Of a DNA stretch of 60,000 nucleotides, positions 37,189-50,587 are shown piece by piece; position 1 is the first letter of the stretch; the number at the start of each line of letters is the position of its first letter. The notes under the pieces are model-generated. The model was not told the DNA's origin and searched no databases. It saw nothing but the letters and a program-made list of their open reading frames with translations. The translations under genes and the position numbers were made by a program. Source of the stretch: Membranipora membranacea (taxonomy: Eukaryota > Bryozoa > Gymnolaemata > Cheilostomatida > Membraniporidae); NCBI GenBank assembly GCA_914767715.1, contig OU612069.1, positions 8,434,001 through 8,494,000 on the forward strand, read 5' to 3'.

Positions 37189-39533
37189 TTTCGCTCGGAT
37201 CAAAAAATAGATTTCGTTCCAACCTACCTCAAAAGGAGAAGCAACTCCTGCTCGTCTCAAATCTGAAATCCGTTTTGTTTTGCGGGTCTCCCTTCTCCGT
37301 CAGCACCAACTTTAACGACGCCCTCTTTCGCACTAAAAAAACATGCCAAACGGCAGCTGTAAAAAATTCAAAGTCTATCACAATCATATGAAACTCTGAC
37401 CAGTTCAAGCCCTCAAACACCTTATTCAAAAACCAGAATATGGAGATTCTCAGATAACCTGGCTGCTAATTAAGCTGACTTGAAATTTACAAAAATATAC
37501 CAAGGGAGGGTATCACGCTTTTTTTTCACTCGGATCAAAAAATAGATTTCGTTCCAACCTACCTCAAAAGGAGAAGCAACTCCTGCTCGTCTCAAATCTG
37601 AAATCCGTTTTGCTTTGCGGGTCTCCCTTCTCCGTCAGCACCAATTTTAACGACGCCCACTTTCGCACTAAAAAAACATGCCAAACGGCAGCAGTAAAAA
37701 ATTCAAAGTCTATCACAATCATATGAAACTCTGACCAGTTCAAGCCCTCAAACACCTTATTCAAAATCCAGAATATGGAGATTCTCAGATAACCTGGCTG
37801 CTAATTAAGCTGACTTGAAATTTACAAAAATATACCAAGGGAGGGTATCACGCTTTTTTTTCGCTCGGATCAAAAAATAGATTTCGTTCCAACCTACCTC
37901 AAAAGGAGAAGCAACTCCTGCTCGTCTCAAATCTGAAATCCGTTTTGTTTTGTGGGTCTCCCTTCTCCGTCAGCACCAACTTTAACGACGCCCTCTTTCG
38001 CACTAAAAAAACATGCCAAACGGCAGCTGTAAAAAATTCAAAGTCTATCACAATCATATGAAACTTTGACCAGTTCAAGCCCTCAAACACCTTATTCAAA
38101 ATCCAGAATATGGAGATTCTCAGATAACCTGGCTGCTAATTAAGCTGACTTGAAATTTACAAAAATATACCAAGGGAGGGTATCACGCTTTTTTTTCGCT
38201 CGGATCAAAAAATAGATTTCGTTCCAACCTACCTCAAAAGGAGAAGCAACTCCTGCTCGTCTCAAATCTGAAATCCGTTTTGTTTTGCGGGTCTCCCTTC
38301 TCCGTCAGCACCAACTTTACCGACGCCCACTTTCGCACTAAAAAAACATGCCAAACGGCAGCAGTAAAAAATTCAAAGTCTATCACAATCATATGAAACT
38401 CTGACCAGTTCAAGCCCTCAAACACCTTATTCAAAATCCAGAATATGGAGATTCTCAGATAACCTGGCTGCTAATTAAGCTGACTTGAAATTTACAAAAA
38501 TATACCAAGGGAGGGTATCACGCTTTTTTTTCGCTCGGATCAAAAAATAGATTTCGTTCCAACCTACCTCAAAAGGAGAAGCAACTCCTGCTCGTCTCAA
38601 ATCTGAAATCCGTTTTGTTTTGCGGGTCTCCCTTCTCCGTCAGCACCAACTTTAACGACGCCCTCTTTCGCACTAAAAAAACATGCCAAACGGCAGCTGT
38701 AAAAAATTCAAAGTCTATCACAATCATATGAAACTCTGACCAGTTCAAGCCCTCAAACACCTTATTCAAAATCCAGAATATGGAGATTCTCAGATAACCT
38801 GGCTGCTAATTAAGCTGACTTGAAATTTACAAAAATATACCAAGGGAGGGTATCACGCTTTTTTTTCGCTCGGATCAAAAAATAGATTTCGTTCCAACCT
38901 ACCTCAAAAGGAGAAGCAACTCCTGCTCGTCTCAAATCTGAAATCCGTTTTGTTTTGCGGGTCTCCCTTCTCCGTCAGCACCAACTTTAACGACGCCCAC
39001 TTTCGCACTAAAAAAACATGCCAAACGGCAGCAGTAAAAAATTCAAAGTTTCTCACAATCATATGAAACTCTGACCAGTTCAAGCTCTCAAACACCTTAT
39101 TCAAAATCCAGAATATGGAGATTCTCAGATAACCTGGCTGCTAATTAAGCTGACTTGAAATTTACAAAAATATACCAAGGGAGGGTATCACGCTTTTTTT
39201 TCGCTCGGATCAAAAAATAGATTTCGTTCCAACCTACCTCAAAAGGAGAAGCAACTCCTGCTCGTCTGAAATCTGAAATCCGTTTTGATTTGCGGGTCTC
39301 CCTTCTCCGTCAGCACCAACTTTAACGACGCCCTCTTTCGCACTAAAAAAACATGCCAAACGGCAGCTGTAAAAAATTCAAAGTCTATCACAATCATATG
39401 AAACTCTGACCAGTTCAAGCCCTCAAACACCTTATTCAAAATCCAGAATATGGAGATTCTCAGATAACCTGGCTGCTAATTAAGCTGACTTGAAATTTAC
39501 AAAAATATACCAAGGGAGGGTATCACGCTTTTT
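37189..39533 (+). repeat. Second dimer zone, B-A alternation (7 units)
   Basis: Seven units read B A B A B A B, a 670-bp period. Private changes include AAACCAGAATA near 37431, A at 37528 (TTTCACTCGG), TTTTGCTTTG near 37613, T at 37953 (TTTGTGGGTC), TTTACCGACG near 38320, AAAGTTTCTCAC and AAGCTCTCA in the unit at 38864, and GTCTGAAATC plus TTTTGATTTG in the unit at 39199. Confidence 0.85.
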
Positions 39534-42500
39534 TTTCGCTCGGATCAAAAAATAGATTTCGTTCCAACCTACCTCAAAAGGAGAAGCAACTCCTGCTCGT
39601 CTCAAATCTGAAATCCGTTTTGTTTTGCGGGTCTCCCTTCTCCGTCAGCACCAACTTTAACGACGCCCGCTTTCGCACTAAAAAAACATGCCAAACGGCA
39701 GCAGTAAAAAATTCAAAGTCTATCACAATCATATGAAACTTTGACCAGTTCAAGCCCTCAAACACCTTATTCAAAATCCAGAATATGGAGATTCTCAGAT
39801 AACCTGGCTGCTAATTAAGCTGACTTGAAATTTACAAAAATATACCAAGGGAGGGTATCACGCTTTTTTTTCGCTCGGATCAAAAAATAGATTTCGTTCC
39901 AACCTACCTCAAAAGGAGAAGCAACTCCTGCTCGTCTCAAATCTGAAATCCGTTTTGTTTTGCGGGTCTCCCTTCTCCGTCAGCACCAACTTTAACGACG
40001 CCCACTTTCGCACTAAAAAAACATGCCAAACGGCAGCAGTAAAAAATTCAAAGTCTATCACAATCATATGAAACTCTGACCAGTTCAAGCCCTCAAACAC
40101 CTTATTCAAAATCCAGAATATGGAGATTCTCAGATAACCTGGCTGCTAATTAAGCTGACTTGAAATTTACAAAAATATACCAAGGGAGGGTCTCACGCTT
40201 TTTATTCGCTCGGATCAAAAAATAGATTTCGTTTCAACCTACCTCAAAAGGAGAAGCAACTCCTGCTCGTCTCAAATCTGAAATCCGTTTTGTTTTGCGG
40301 GTCTCCCTTCTCCGTCAGCACCAACTTTAACGACGCCCTCTTTCGCACTAAAAAAACATGCCAAACGGCAGCTGTAAAAATTCAAAGTCTATCACAATCA
40401 TATGAAACTCTGACCAGTTCAAGCCCTCAAACACCTTATTCAAAATCCAGAATATGGAGATTCTCAGATAACCTGGCTGCTAATTAAGCTGACTTGAAAT
40501 TTACAAAAATATACCAAGGGAGGGTATCACGCTTTTTTTTCGCTCGGATCAAAAAATAGATTTCGTTCCAACCTACCTCAAAAGGAGAAGCAACTCCTGC
40601 TCGTCTCAAATCTGAAATCCGTTTTGTTTTGCGGGTCTCCCTTCTCCGTCAGCACCAACTTTAACGACGCCCACTTTCGCACTAAAAAAACATGCCAAAC
40701 GGCAGCAGTAAAAAATTCAAAGTCTATCACAATCATATGAAACTCTGACCAGTTCAAGCCCTCAAACACCTTATTCAAAATCCAGAATATGGAGATTCTC
40801 AGATAACCTGGCTGCTAATTAAGCTGACTTGAAATTTACAAAAATATACCAAGGGAGGGTATCACGCTTTTTTTTCGCTCGGATCAAAAAATAGATTTCG
40901 TTCCAACCTACCTCAAAAGGAGAAGCAACTCCTGCTCGTCTCAAATCTGAAATCCGTTTTGTTTTGCGGGTCTCCCTTCTCCGTCAGCACCAACTTTAAC
41001 GACGCCCTCTTTCGCACTAAAAAAACATGCCAAACGGCAGCTGTAAAAAATTCGAAGTCTATCACAATCATATGAAACTCTGACCAGTTCAAGCCCTCAA
41101 ACACCTTATTCAAAATCCAGAATATGGAGATTCTCAGATAACCTGGCTGCTAATTAAGCTGACTTGAAATTTACAAAAATATACCAAGGGAGGGTATCAC
41201 GCTTTTTTTTCGCTCGGATCAAAAAATAGATTTCGTTCCAACCTACCTCAAAAGGACAAGCAACTCCTGCTCGTCTCAAATCTGAAATCCGTTTTGTTTT
41301 GCGGGTCTCCCTTCTCCGTCAGCACCAACTTTAACGACGCCCACTTTCGCACTAAAAAAACATGCCAAACGGCAGCAGTAAAAAATTCAAAGTCTATCAC
41401 AATCATATGAAACTCTGACCAGTTCAAGCCCTCAAACACCTTATTCAAAATCCAGAATATGGAGATTCTCAGATAACCTGGCTGCTAATTAAGCTGACTT
41501 GAAATTTACAAAAATATACCAAGGGAGGGTATCACGCTTTTTTTTCGCTCGGATCAAAAAATAGATTTCGTTCCAACCTACCTCAAAAGGAGAAGCAACT
41601 CCTGCTTGTCTCAAATCTGAAATCCGTTTTGTTTTGCGGGTCTCCCTTCTCCGTCAGCACCAACTTTAACGACGCCCTCTTTCGCACTAAAAAAACATGC
41701 CAAACGGCAGCTGTAAAAAATTCGAAGTCTATCACAATCATATGAAACTCTGACCAGTTCAAGCCCTCAAACACCTTATTCAAAATCCAGAATATGGAGA
41801 TTCTCAGATAACCTGGCTGCTAATTAAGCTGACTTGAAATTTACAAAAATATACCAAGGGAGGGTATCACGCTTTTTTTTCGCTCGGATCAAAAAATAGA
41901 TTTCGTTCCAACCTACCTCAAAAGGAGAAGCAACTCCTGCTCGTCTCAAATCTGAAATCCGTTTTGTTTTGCGGGTCTCCCTTCTCCGTCAGCACCAACT
42001 TTAACGACGCCCTCTTTCTCACTAAAAAAACATGCCAAACGGCAGCTGTAAAAAATTCAAAGTCTATCACAATCATATGAAACTCTGACCAGTTCAAGCC
42101 CTCATACAACTTATTCAAAATCCAGAATATGGAGATTCTCAGATAACCTGGCTGCTAATTAAGCTGACTTGAAATTCACAAAAATATACCAAGGGAGGGT
42201 ATCACGCTTTTTTTTCGCTCGGATCAAAAAATAGATTTCGTTCCAACCTACCTCAAAAGGAGAAGCAACTCCTGCTCGTCTCAAATCTGAAATCCGTTTT
42301 GTTTTGCGGGTCTCCCTTCTACGTCAGCACCAACTTTAACGACGCCCACTTTCGCACTAAAAAAACATGCCAAACGGCAGCAGTAAAAAATTCAAAGTCT
42401 ATCACAATCATATGAAACTCTGACCAGTTCAAGCCCTCAAACACCTTATTCAAAATCCAGAATATGGAGATTCTCAGAGAACCTGGCTGCTAATTAAGCT

Positions 42501-43217
42501 GACTTGAAATTTACAAAAATATACCAAGGGAGGGTATCACGCTTTTTTTTCGCTCGGATCAAAAAATAGATTTCGTTCCAACCTACCTCAAAAGGACAAG
42601 CAACTCCTGCTCGTCTCAAATCTGAAATCCGTTTTGTTTTGCGGGTCTCCCTTCTCCGTCAGCGCCAACTTTAACGACGCCCTCTTTCGCACTAAAAAAA
42701 CATGCCAAACGGCAGCAGTAAAAAATTCAAAGTCTATCACAATCATATGAAACTCTGACCAGTTCAAGCCCTCAAACACCTTATTCAAAATCCAGAATAT
42801 GGAGATTCTCAGATAACCTGGCTGCTAATTAAGCTGACTTGAAATTTACAAAAATATACCAAGGGAGGGTATCACGCTTTTTTTTCGCTCGGATCAAAAA
42901 ATAGATTTCGTTCCAACCTACCTCAAAAGGAGAAGCAACTCCTGCTCGTCTCAAATCTGAAATCCGTTTTGTTTTGCGGGTCTCCCTTCTCCGTCAGCAC
43001 CAACTTTAACGACGCCCACTTTCGCACTAAAAAAACATGCCAAACGGCAGCAGTAAAAAATTCAAAGTCTATCACAATCATATAAAACTCTGACCAGTTC
43101 AAGCCCTCAAACACCTTATTCAAAATCCAGAATATGGAGATTCTCAGATAACCTGGCTGCTAATTAAGCTGACTTGAAATTTACAAAAATATACCAAGGG
43201 AGGGTATCACGCTTTTT
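39534..43217 (+). repeat. Mixed zone with a local 670-bp duplication
   Basis: Eleven units. The first (39534) is unique in the window in having G at site 136 (CCCGCTTTCGC). The unit at 40204 has T5-A-T2 in the T run and one A missing from the A6 run (A5 at 40376-40380). The units at 40873 and 41543 share TTCGAAGTC (G at 41054 and 41724), two units apart, which suggests a dimer duplication. GGACAAGCAAC occurs at 41257 and again near 42597. The unit at 42213 has CTTCTACGTC near 42321, which puts a stop in the reverse frame, and CAGAGAACC near 42478. Confidence 0.82.
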
Positions 43218-46200
43218 TTTCGCTCGGATCAAAAAATAGATTTCGTTCCAACCTACCTCAAAAGGAGAAGCAACTCCTGCTCGTCTCAAATCTGAAATCC
43301 GTTTTGTTTTGCGGGTCTCCCTTCTCCGTCAGCACCAACTTTAACGACGCCCACTTTCGCACTAAAAAAACATGCCAAACGGCAGCAGTAAAAAATTCAA
43401 AGTCTATCACAATCATATGAAACTTTGACCAGTTCAAGCCCTCAAACACCTTATTCAAAATCCAGAATATGGAGATTCTCAGATAACCTGGCTGCTAATT
43501 AAGCTGACTTGAAATTTACAAAAATATACCAAGGGAGGGTATCACGCTTTTTTTTCGCTCGGATCAAAAAATAGATTTCGTTCCAACCTACCTCAAAAGG
43601 AGAAGCAACTCCTGCTCGTCTCAAATCTGAAATCCGTTTTGTTTTGCGGGTCTCCCTTCTCCGTCAGCACCAACTTTAACGACGCCCACTTTCGCACTAA
43701 AAAAACATGCCAAACGGCAGCAGTAAAAAATTCAAAGTCTATCACAATCATATAAAACTCTGACCAGTTCAAGCCCTCAAACACCTTATTCAAAATCCAG
43801 AATATGGAGATTCTCAGATAACCTGGCTGCTAATTAAGCTGACTTGAAATTTACAAAAATATACCAAGGGAGGGTATCACGCTTTTTTTTCGCTCGGATC
43901 AAAAAATAGATTTCGTTCCAACCTACCTCAAAAGGAGAAGCAACTCCTGCTCGTCTCAAATCTGAAATCCGTTTTGTTTTGCGGGTCTCCCTTCTCCGTC
44001 AGCACCAACTTTAACGACGCCCTCTTTCGCACTAAAAAAACATGCCAAACGGCAGCTGTAAAAAATTCAAAGTCTATCACAATCATATGAAACTCTGACC
44101 AGTTCAAGCCCTCAAACACCTTATTCAAAATCCAGAATATGGAGATTCTCAGATAACCTGGCTGCTAATTAAGCTGACTTGAAATTTACAAAAATATACC
44201 AAGGGAGGGTATCACGCTTTTTTTTCGCTCGGATCAAAAAATAGATTTCGTTCCAACCTACCTCAAAAGGAGAAGCAACTCCTGCTCGTCTCAAATCTGA
44301 AATCCGTTTTGTTTTGCGGGTCTCCCTTCTCCGTCAGCACCAACTTTAACGACGCCCACTTTTGCACTAAGAAAACATGCCAAACGGCAGCAGTAAAAAA
44401 TTCAAAGTCTATCACAATCATATGAAACTCTGACCAGTTCAAGCCCTCAAACACCTTATTCAAAACCCAGAATATGGAGATTCTCAGATAACCTGGCTGC
44501 TAATTAAGCTGACTTGAAATTTACAAAAATATACCAAGGGAGGGTATCACGCTTTTTTTTCGCTCGGATCAAAAAATAGATTTCGTTCCAACCTACCTCA
44601 AAAGGAGAAGCAACTCCTGCTCGTCTCAAATCTGAAATCCGTTTTGTTTTGCGGGTCTCCCTTCTCCGTCAGCACCAACTTTAACGACGCCCACTTTCGC
44701 ACTAAAAAAACATGCCAAACGGCAGCAGTAAAAAATTCAAAGTCTATCACAATCATATGAAACTCTGACCAGTTCAAGCCCTCAAACACCTTATTCAAAA
44801 TCCAGAATATGGAGATTCTCAGATAACCTGGCTGCTAATTAAGCTGACTTGAAATTTACAAAAATATACCAAGGGAGGGTATCACGCTTTTTTTTCGCTC
44901 GGATCAAAAAATAGATTTCGTTCCAACCTACCTCAAAAGGAGAAGCAACTCCTGCTCGTCTCAAATCTGAAATCCGTTTTGTTTTCCGGGTCTCCCTTCT
45001 CCGTCAGCACCAACTTTAACGACGCCCTCTTTCGCACTAAAAAAACATGCCAAACGGCAGCTGTAAAAAATTCAAAGTCTATCACAATCATATGAAACTC
45101 TGACCAGTTCAAGCCCTCAAACACCTTATTCAAAATCCAGAATATGGAGATTCTCAGATAACCTGGCTGCTAATTAAGCTGACTTGAAATTTACAAATAT
45201 ATACCAAGGGAGGGTATCACGCTTTTTTTTCGCTCGGATCAAAAAATAGATTTCGTTCCAACCTACCTCAAAAGGAGAAGCAACTCCTGCTCGTCTCAAA
45301 TCTGAAATCCGTTTTGTTTTGCGGGTCTCCCTTCTCCGTCAGCACCAACTTTAACGACGCCCACTTTCGCACTAAAAAAACATGCCAAACGGCAGCAGTA
45401 AAAAATTCAAAGTCTATCACAATCATATGAAACTCTGACCAGTTCAAGCCCTCAAACACCTTATTCAAAATCCAGAATATGGAGATTCTCAGATAACCTG
45501 GCTGCTAATTAAGCTGACTTGAAATTTACAAAAATATACCAAGGGAGGGTATCACGCTTTTTTTTCGCTCGGATCAAAAAATAGATTTCGTTCCAACCTA
45601 CCTCAAAAGGAGAAGCAACTCCTGCTCGTCTCAAATCTGAAATCCGTTTTGTTTTGCGGGTCTCCCTTCTCCGTCAGCACCAACTTTAACGACGCCCACT
45701 TTCGCACTAAAAAAACATGCCAAACGGCAGCAGTAAAAAATTCAAAGTCTATCACAATCATATGAAACTCTGACCAGTTCAAGCCCTCAAACACCTTATT
45801 CAAAATCCAGAATATGGAGATTCTCAGATAACCTGGCTGCTAATTAAGCTGACTTGAAATTTACAAAAATATACCAAGGGAGGGTATCACGCTTTTTTTT
45901 CGCTCGGATCAAAAAATAGATTTCGTTCCAACCTACCTCAAAAGGAGAAGCAACTCCTGCTCGTCTCAAATCTGAAATCCGTTTTGTTTTGCGGGTCTCC
46001 CTTCTCCGTCAGCACCAACTTTAACGACGCCCTCTTTCGCACAAAAAAAACATGCCAAACGGCAGCTGTAAAAAATTCAAAGTCTATCACAATCATATGA
46101 AACTCTGACCAGTTCAAGCCCTCAAACACCTTATTCAAAATCCAGAATATGGAGATTCTCAGATAACCTGGCTGCTAATTAAGCTGACTTGAAATTTACA

Positions 46201-46232
46201 AAAATATACCAAGGGAGGGTATCACGCTTTTT
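43218..46232 (+). repeat. Trimer zone 2, A-A-B (1005-bp period)
   Basis: Nine units read A A B A A B A A B, the same arrangement as 33168-36182 but with different private changes, so it is not a direct recent copy. Markers are AAACTTTGACC near 43424, CATATAAAAC at 43754 (also at 43084, 670 bp earlier), ACTTTTGCACTAAGAAAA near 44359, AACCCAGAA near 44465 and TTTTCCGGG near 44986. Confidence 0.82.
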
Positions 46233-48242
46233 TTTCGCTCGGATCAAAAAATAGATTTCGTTCCAACCTACCTCAAAAGGAGAAGCAACTCCTGCTCGTC
46301 TCAAATCTGAAATCCGTTTTGTTTTGCGGGTCTCCCTTCTCCGTCAGCACCGACTTTAACGACGCCCACTTTCGCACTAAAAAAACATGCCAAACGGCAG
46401 CAGTAAAAAATTCAAAGTCTATCACAATCATATGAAACTCTGACCAGTTCAAGCCCTCAAACACCTTATTCAAAATCCAGAATATGGGGATTCTCAGATA
46501 ACCTGGCTGCTAATTAAGCTGACTTGAAATTTACAAAAATATACCAAGGGAGGGTATCACGCTTTTTTTTCGCTCGGATCAAAAAATAGATTTCGTTCCA
46601 ACCTACCTCAAAAGGAGAAGCAACTCCTGCTCGTCTCAAATCTGAAATCCGTTTTGCTTTGCGGGTCTCCCTTCTCCGTCAGCACCAACTTTAACGACGC
46701 CCACTTTCGCACTAAAAAAACATGCCAAACGGCAGCAGTAAAAAATTCAAAGTCTATCACAATCATATGAAACTCTGACCAGTTCAAGCCCTCAAACACC
46801 TTATTCAAAATCCAGAATATGGAGATTCTCAGATAACCTGGCTGCTAATTAAGCTGACTTGAAATTTACAAAAATATACCAAGGGAGGGTATCACGCTTT
46901 TTTTTCGCTCGGATCAAAAAATAGATTTCGTTCCAACCTACCTCAAAAGGAGAAGCAACTCCTGCTCGTCTCAAATCTGAAATCCGTTTTGTTTTGCGGG
47001 TCTCCCTTCTCCGTCAACACCAACTTTAACGACGCCCACTTTCGCACTAAAAAAACATGCCAAACGGCAGCAGTAAAAAATTCAAAGTCTATCACAATCA
47101 TATGAAACTCTGACCAGTTCAAGCCCTCAAACACCTTATTCAAAATCCAGAATATGGAGATTCTCAGATAACCTGGCTGTTAATTAAGCTGACTTGAAAT
47201 TTACAAAAATATACCAAGGGAGGGTATCACGCTTTTTTTTCGCTCGGATCAAAAAATAGATTTCGTTCCAACCTACCTCAAAAGGAGAAGCAACTCCTGC
47301 TCGTCTCAAATCTGAAATCCGTTTTGTTTTGCGGGTCTCCCTTCTCCGTCAGCACCAACTTTAACGACGCCCACTTTCGCACTAAAAAAACATGCCAAAC
47401 GGCAGCAGTAAAAAATTCAAAGTCTATCACAATCATATGAAACTCTGACCAGTTCAAGCCCTCAAACACCTTATTCAAAATCAAGAATATGGAGATTCTC
47501 AGATAACCTGGCTGCTAATTAAGCTGACTTGAAATTTACAAAAATATACCAAGGGAGGGTATCACGCTTTTTTTTCGCTCGGATCAAAAAATAGATTTCG
47601 TTCCAACCTACCTCAAAAGGAGAAGCAACTCCTGCTCGTCTCAAATCTGAAATCCGTTTTGTTTTGCGGGTCTCCCTTCTCCGTCAGCACCAACTTTAAC
47701 GACGCCCTCTTTCGCACTAAAAAAACATGCCAAACGGCAGCTGTAAAAAATTCAAAGTCTATCACAATCATATGAAACTCTGACCAGTTCAAGCCCTCAA
47801 ACACCTTATTCAAAATCCAGAATATGGAGATTCTCAGATAACCTGGCTGCTAATTAAGCTGACTTGAAATTTACAAAAATATACCAAGGGAGGGTATCAC
47901 GCTTTTTTTTCGCTCGGATCAAAAAATAGATTTCGTTCCAACCTACCTCAAAAGGAAAAGCAACTCCTGCTCGTCTCAAATCTGAAATCCGTTTTGTTTT
48001 GCGGGTCTCCCTTCTCCGTCAGCACCAACTTTAATGACGCCCACTTTCGCACTAAAAAAACATGCCAAACGGCAGCAGTAAAAAATTCAAAGTCTATCAC
48101 AATCATATGAAACTCTGACCAGTTCAAGCCCTCAAACACCTTATTCAAAATCCAGAATATGGAGATTCTCAGATAACCTGGCTGCTAATTAAGCTGACTT
48201 GAAATTTACAAAAATATACCAAGGGAGGGTATCACGCTTTTT
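45898..48242 (+). repeat. 7-unit block, copy 1 of the 46-50.6 kb duplication
   Basis: Shared markers with the next block at +2345: A at 46043 (CGCACAAAAAAAA), G at 46488 (ATGGGGATTC) and T at 47180 (GCTGTTAATTAAG). Changes private to this copy are G at 46352, C at 46657, A at 47017, A at 47483, A at 47957 and T at 48035. The class order is B A A A A B A, compared with B A A A A B B in the next copy. The seventh unit therefore lies outside the shared segment or has been replaced. Confidence 0.9.
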
Positions 48243-50587
48243 TTTCGCTCGGATCAAAAAATAGATTTCGTTCCAACCTACCTCAAAAGGAGAAGCAACT
48301 CCTGCTCGTCTCAAATCTGAAATCCGTTTTGTTTTGCGGGTCTCCCTTCTCCGTCAGCACCAACTTTAACGACGCCCTCTTTCGCACAAAAAAAACATGC
48401 CAAACGGCAGCTGTAAAAAATTCAAAGTCTATCACAATCATATGAAACTCTGACCAGTTCAAGCCCTCAAACACCTTATTCAAAATCCAGAATATGGAGA
48501 TTCTCAGATAACCTGGCTGCTAATTAAGCTGACTTGAAATTTACAAAAATATACCAAGGGAGGGTATCACGCTTTTTTTTCGCTCGGATCAAAAAATAGA
48601 TTTCGTTCCAACCTACCTCAAAAGGAGAAGCAACTCCTGCTCGTCTCAAATCTGAAATCCGTTTTGTTTTGCGGGTCTCCCTTCTCCGTCAGCACCAACT
48701 TTAACGACGCCCACTTTCGCACTAAAAAAACATGCCAAACGGCAGCAGTAAAAAATTCAAAGTCTATCACAATCATATGAAACTCTGACCAGTTCAAGCC
48801 CTCAAACACCTTATTCAAAATCCAGAATATGGGGATTCTCAGATAACCTGGCTGCTAATTAAGCTGACTTGAAATTTACAAAAATATACCAAGGGAGGGT
48901 ATCACGCTTTTTTTTCGCTCGGATCAAAAAATAGATTTCGTTCCAACCTACCTCAAAAGGAGAAGCAACTCCTGCTCGTCTCAAATCTGAAATCCGTTTT
49001 GTTTTGCGGGTCTCCCTTCTCCGTCAGCACCAACTTTAACGACGCCCACTTTCGCACTAAAAAAACATGCCAAACGGCAGCAGTAAAAAATTCAAAGTCT
49101 ATCACAATCATATGAAACTCTGACCAGTTCAAGCCCTCAAACACCTTATTCAAAATCCAGAATATGGAGATTCTCAGATAACCTGGCTGCTAATTAAGCT
49201 GACTTGAAATTTACAAAAATATACCAAGGGAGGGTATCACGCTTTTTTTTCGCTCGGATCAAAAAATAGATTTCGTTCCAACCTACCTCAAAAGGAGAAG
49301 CAACTCCTGCTCGTCTCAAATCTGAAATCCGTTTTGTTTTGCGGGTCTCCCTTCTCCGTCAGCACCAACTTTAACGACGCCCACTTTCGCACTAAAAAAA
49401 CATGCCAAACGGCAGCAGTAAAAAATTCAAAGTCTATCACAATCATATGAAACTCTGACCAGTTCAAGCCCTCAAACACCTTATTCAAAATCCAGAATAT
49501 GGAGATTCTCAGATAACCTGGCTGTTAATTAAGCTGACTTGAAATTTACAAAAATATACCAAGGGAGGGTATCCCGCTTTTTTTTCGCTCGGATCAAAAA
49601 ATAGATTTCGTTCCAACCTACCTCAAAAGGAGAAGCAACTCCTGCTCGTCTCAAATCTGAAATCCGTTTTGTTTTGCGGGTCTCCCTTCTCCGTCAGCAC
49701 CAACTTTAACGACGCCCACTTTCGCACTAAAAAAACATGCCAAACGGCAGCAGTAAAAAATTCAAAGTCTATCACAATCATATGAAACTCTGACCAGTTC
49801 AAGCCCTCAAACACCTTATTCAAAATCCAGAATATGGAGATTCTCAGATAACCTGGCTGCTAATTAAGCTGACTTGAAATTTACAAAAATATACCAAGGG
49901 AGGGTATCACGCTTTTTTTTCGCTCGGATCAAAAAATAGATTTCGTTCCAACCTACCTCAAAAGGAGAAGCAACTCCTGCTCGTCTCAAATCTGAAATCC
50001 GTTTTGTTTTGCGGGTCTCCCTTCTCCGTCAGCACTAACTTTAACGACGCCCTCTTTCGCACTAAAAAAACATGCCAAACGGCAGCTGTAAAAAATTCAA
50101 AGTCTATCACAATCATATGAAACTCTGACCAGTTCAAGCCCTCAAACACCTTATTCAAAATCCAGAATATGGAGATTCTCAGATAACCTGGCTGCTAATT
50201 AAGCTGACTTGAAATTTACAAAAATATACCAAGGGAGGGTATCACGCTTTTTTTTCGCTCGGATCAAAAAATAGATTTCGTTCCAACCTACCTCAAAAGG
50301 AGAAGCAACTCCTGCTCGTCTCAAATCTGAAATCCGTTTTGTTTTGCGGGTCTCCCTTCTCCGTCAGCACCAACTTTAACGACGCCCTCTTTCGCACTAA
50401 AAAAACATGCCAAACGGCAGCTGTAAAAAATTCAAAGTCTATCACAATCATATGAAACTCTGACCAGTTCAAGCCCTCAAACACCTTATTCAAAATCCAG
50501 AATATGGAGATTCTCAGATAACCTGGCTGCTAATTAAGCTGACTTGAAATTTACAAAAATATACCAAGGGAGGGTATCACGCTTTTT
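48243..50587 (+). repeat. 7-unit block, copy 2 of the 46-50.6 kb duplication
   Basis: Markers recur at A 48388, G 48833 and T 49525. The last creates the 8-base palindrome TTAATTAA, as it does at 47180. Changes private to this copy are C at 49574 (ATCCCGCTT) and T at 50036 (GCACTAACT). With about eight differences between the copies, this duplication looks older than the 9-unit one at 8-14 kb, if substitution rates are similar. Confidence 0.9.
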
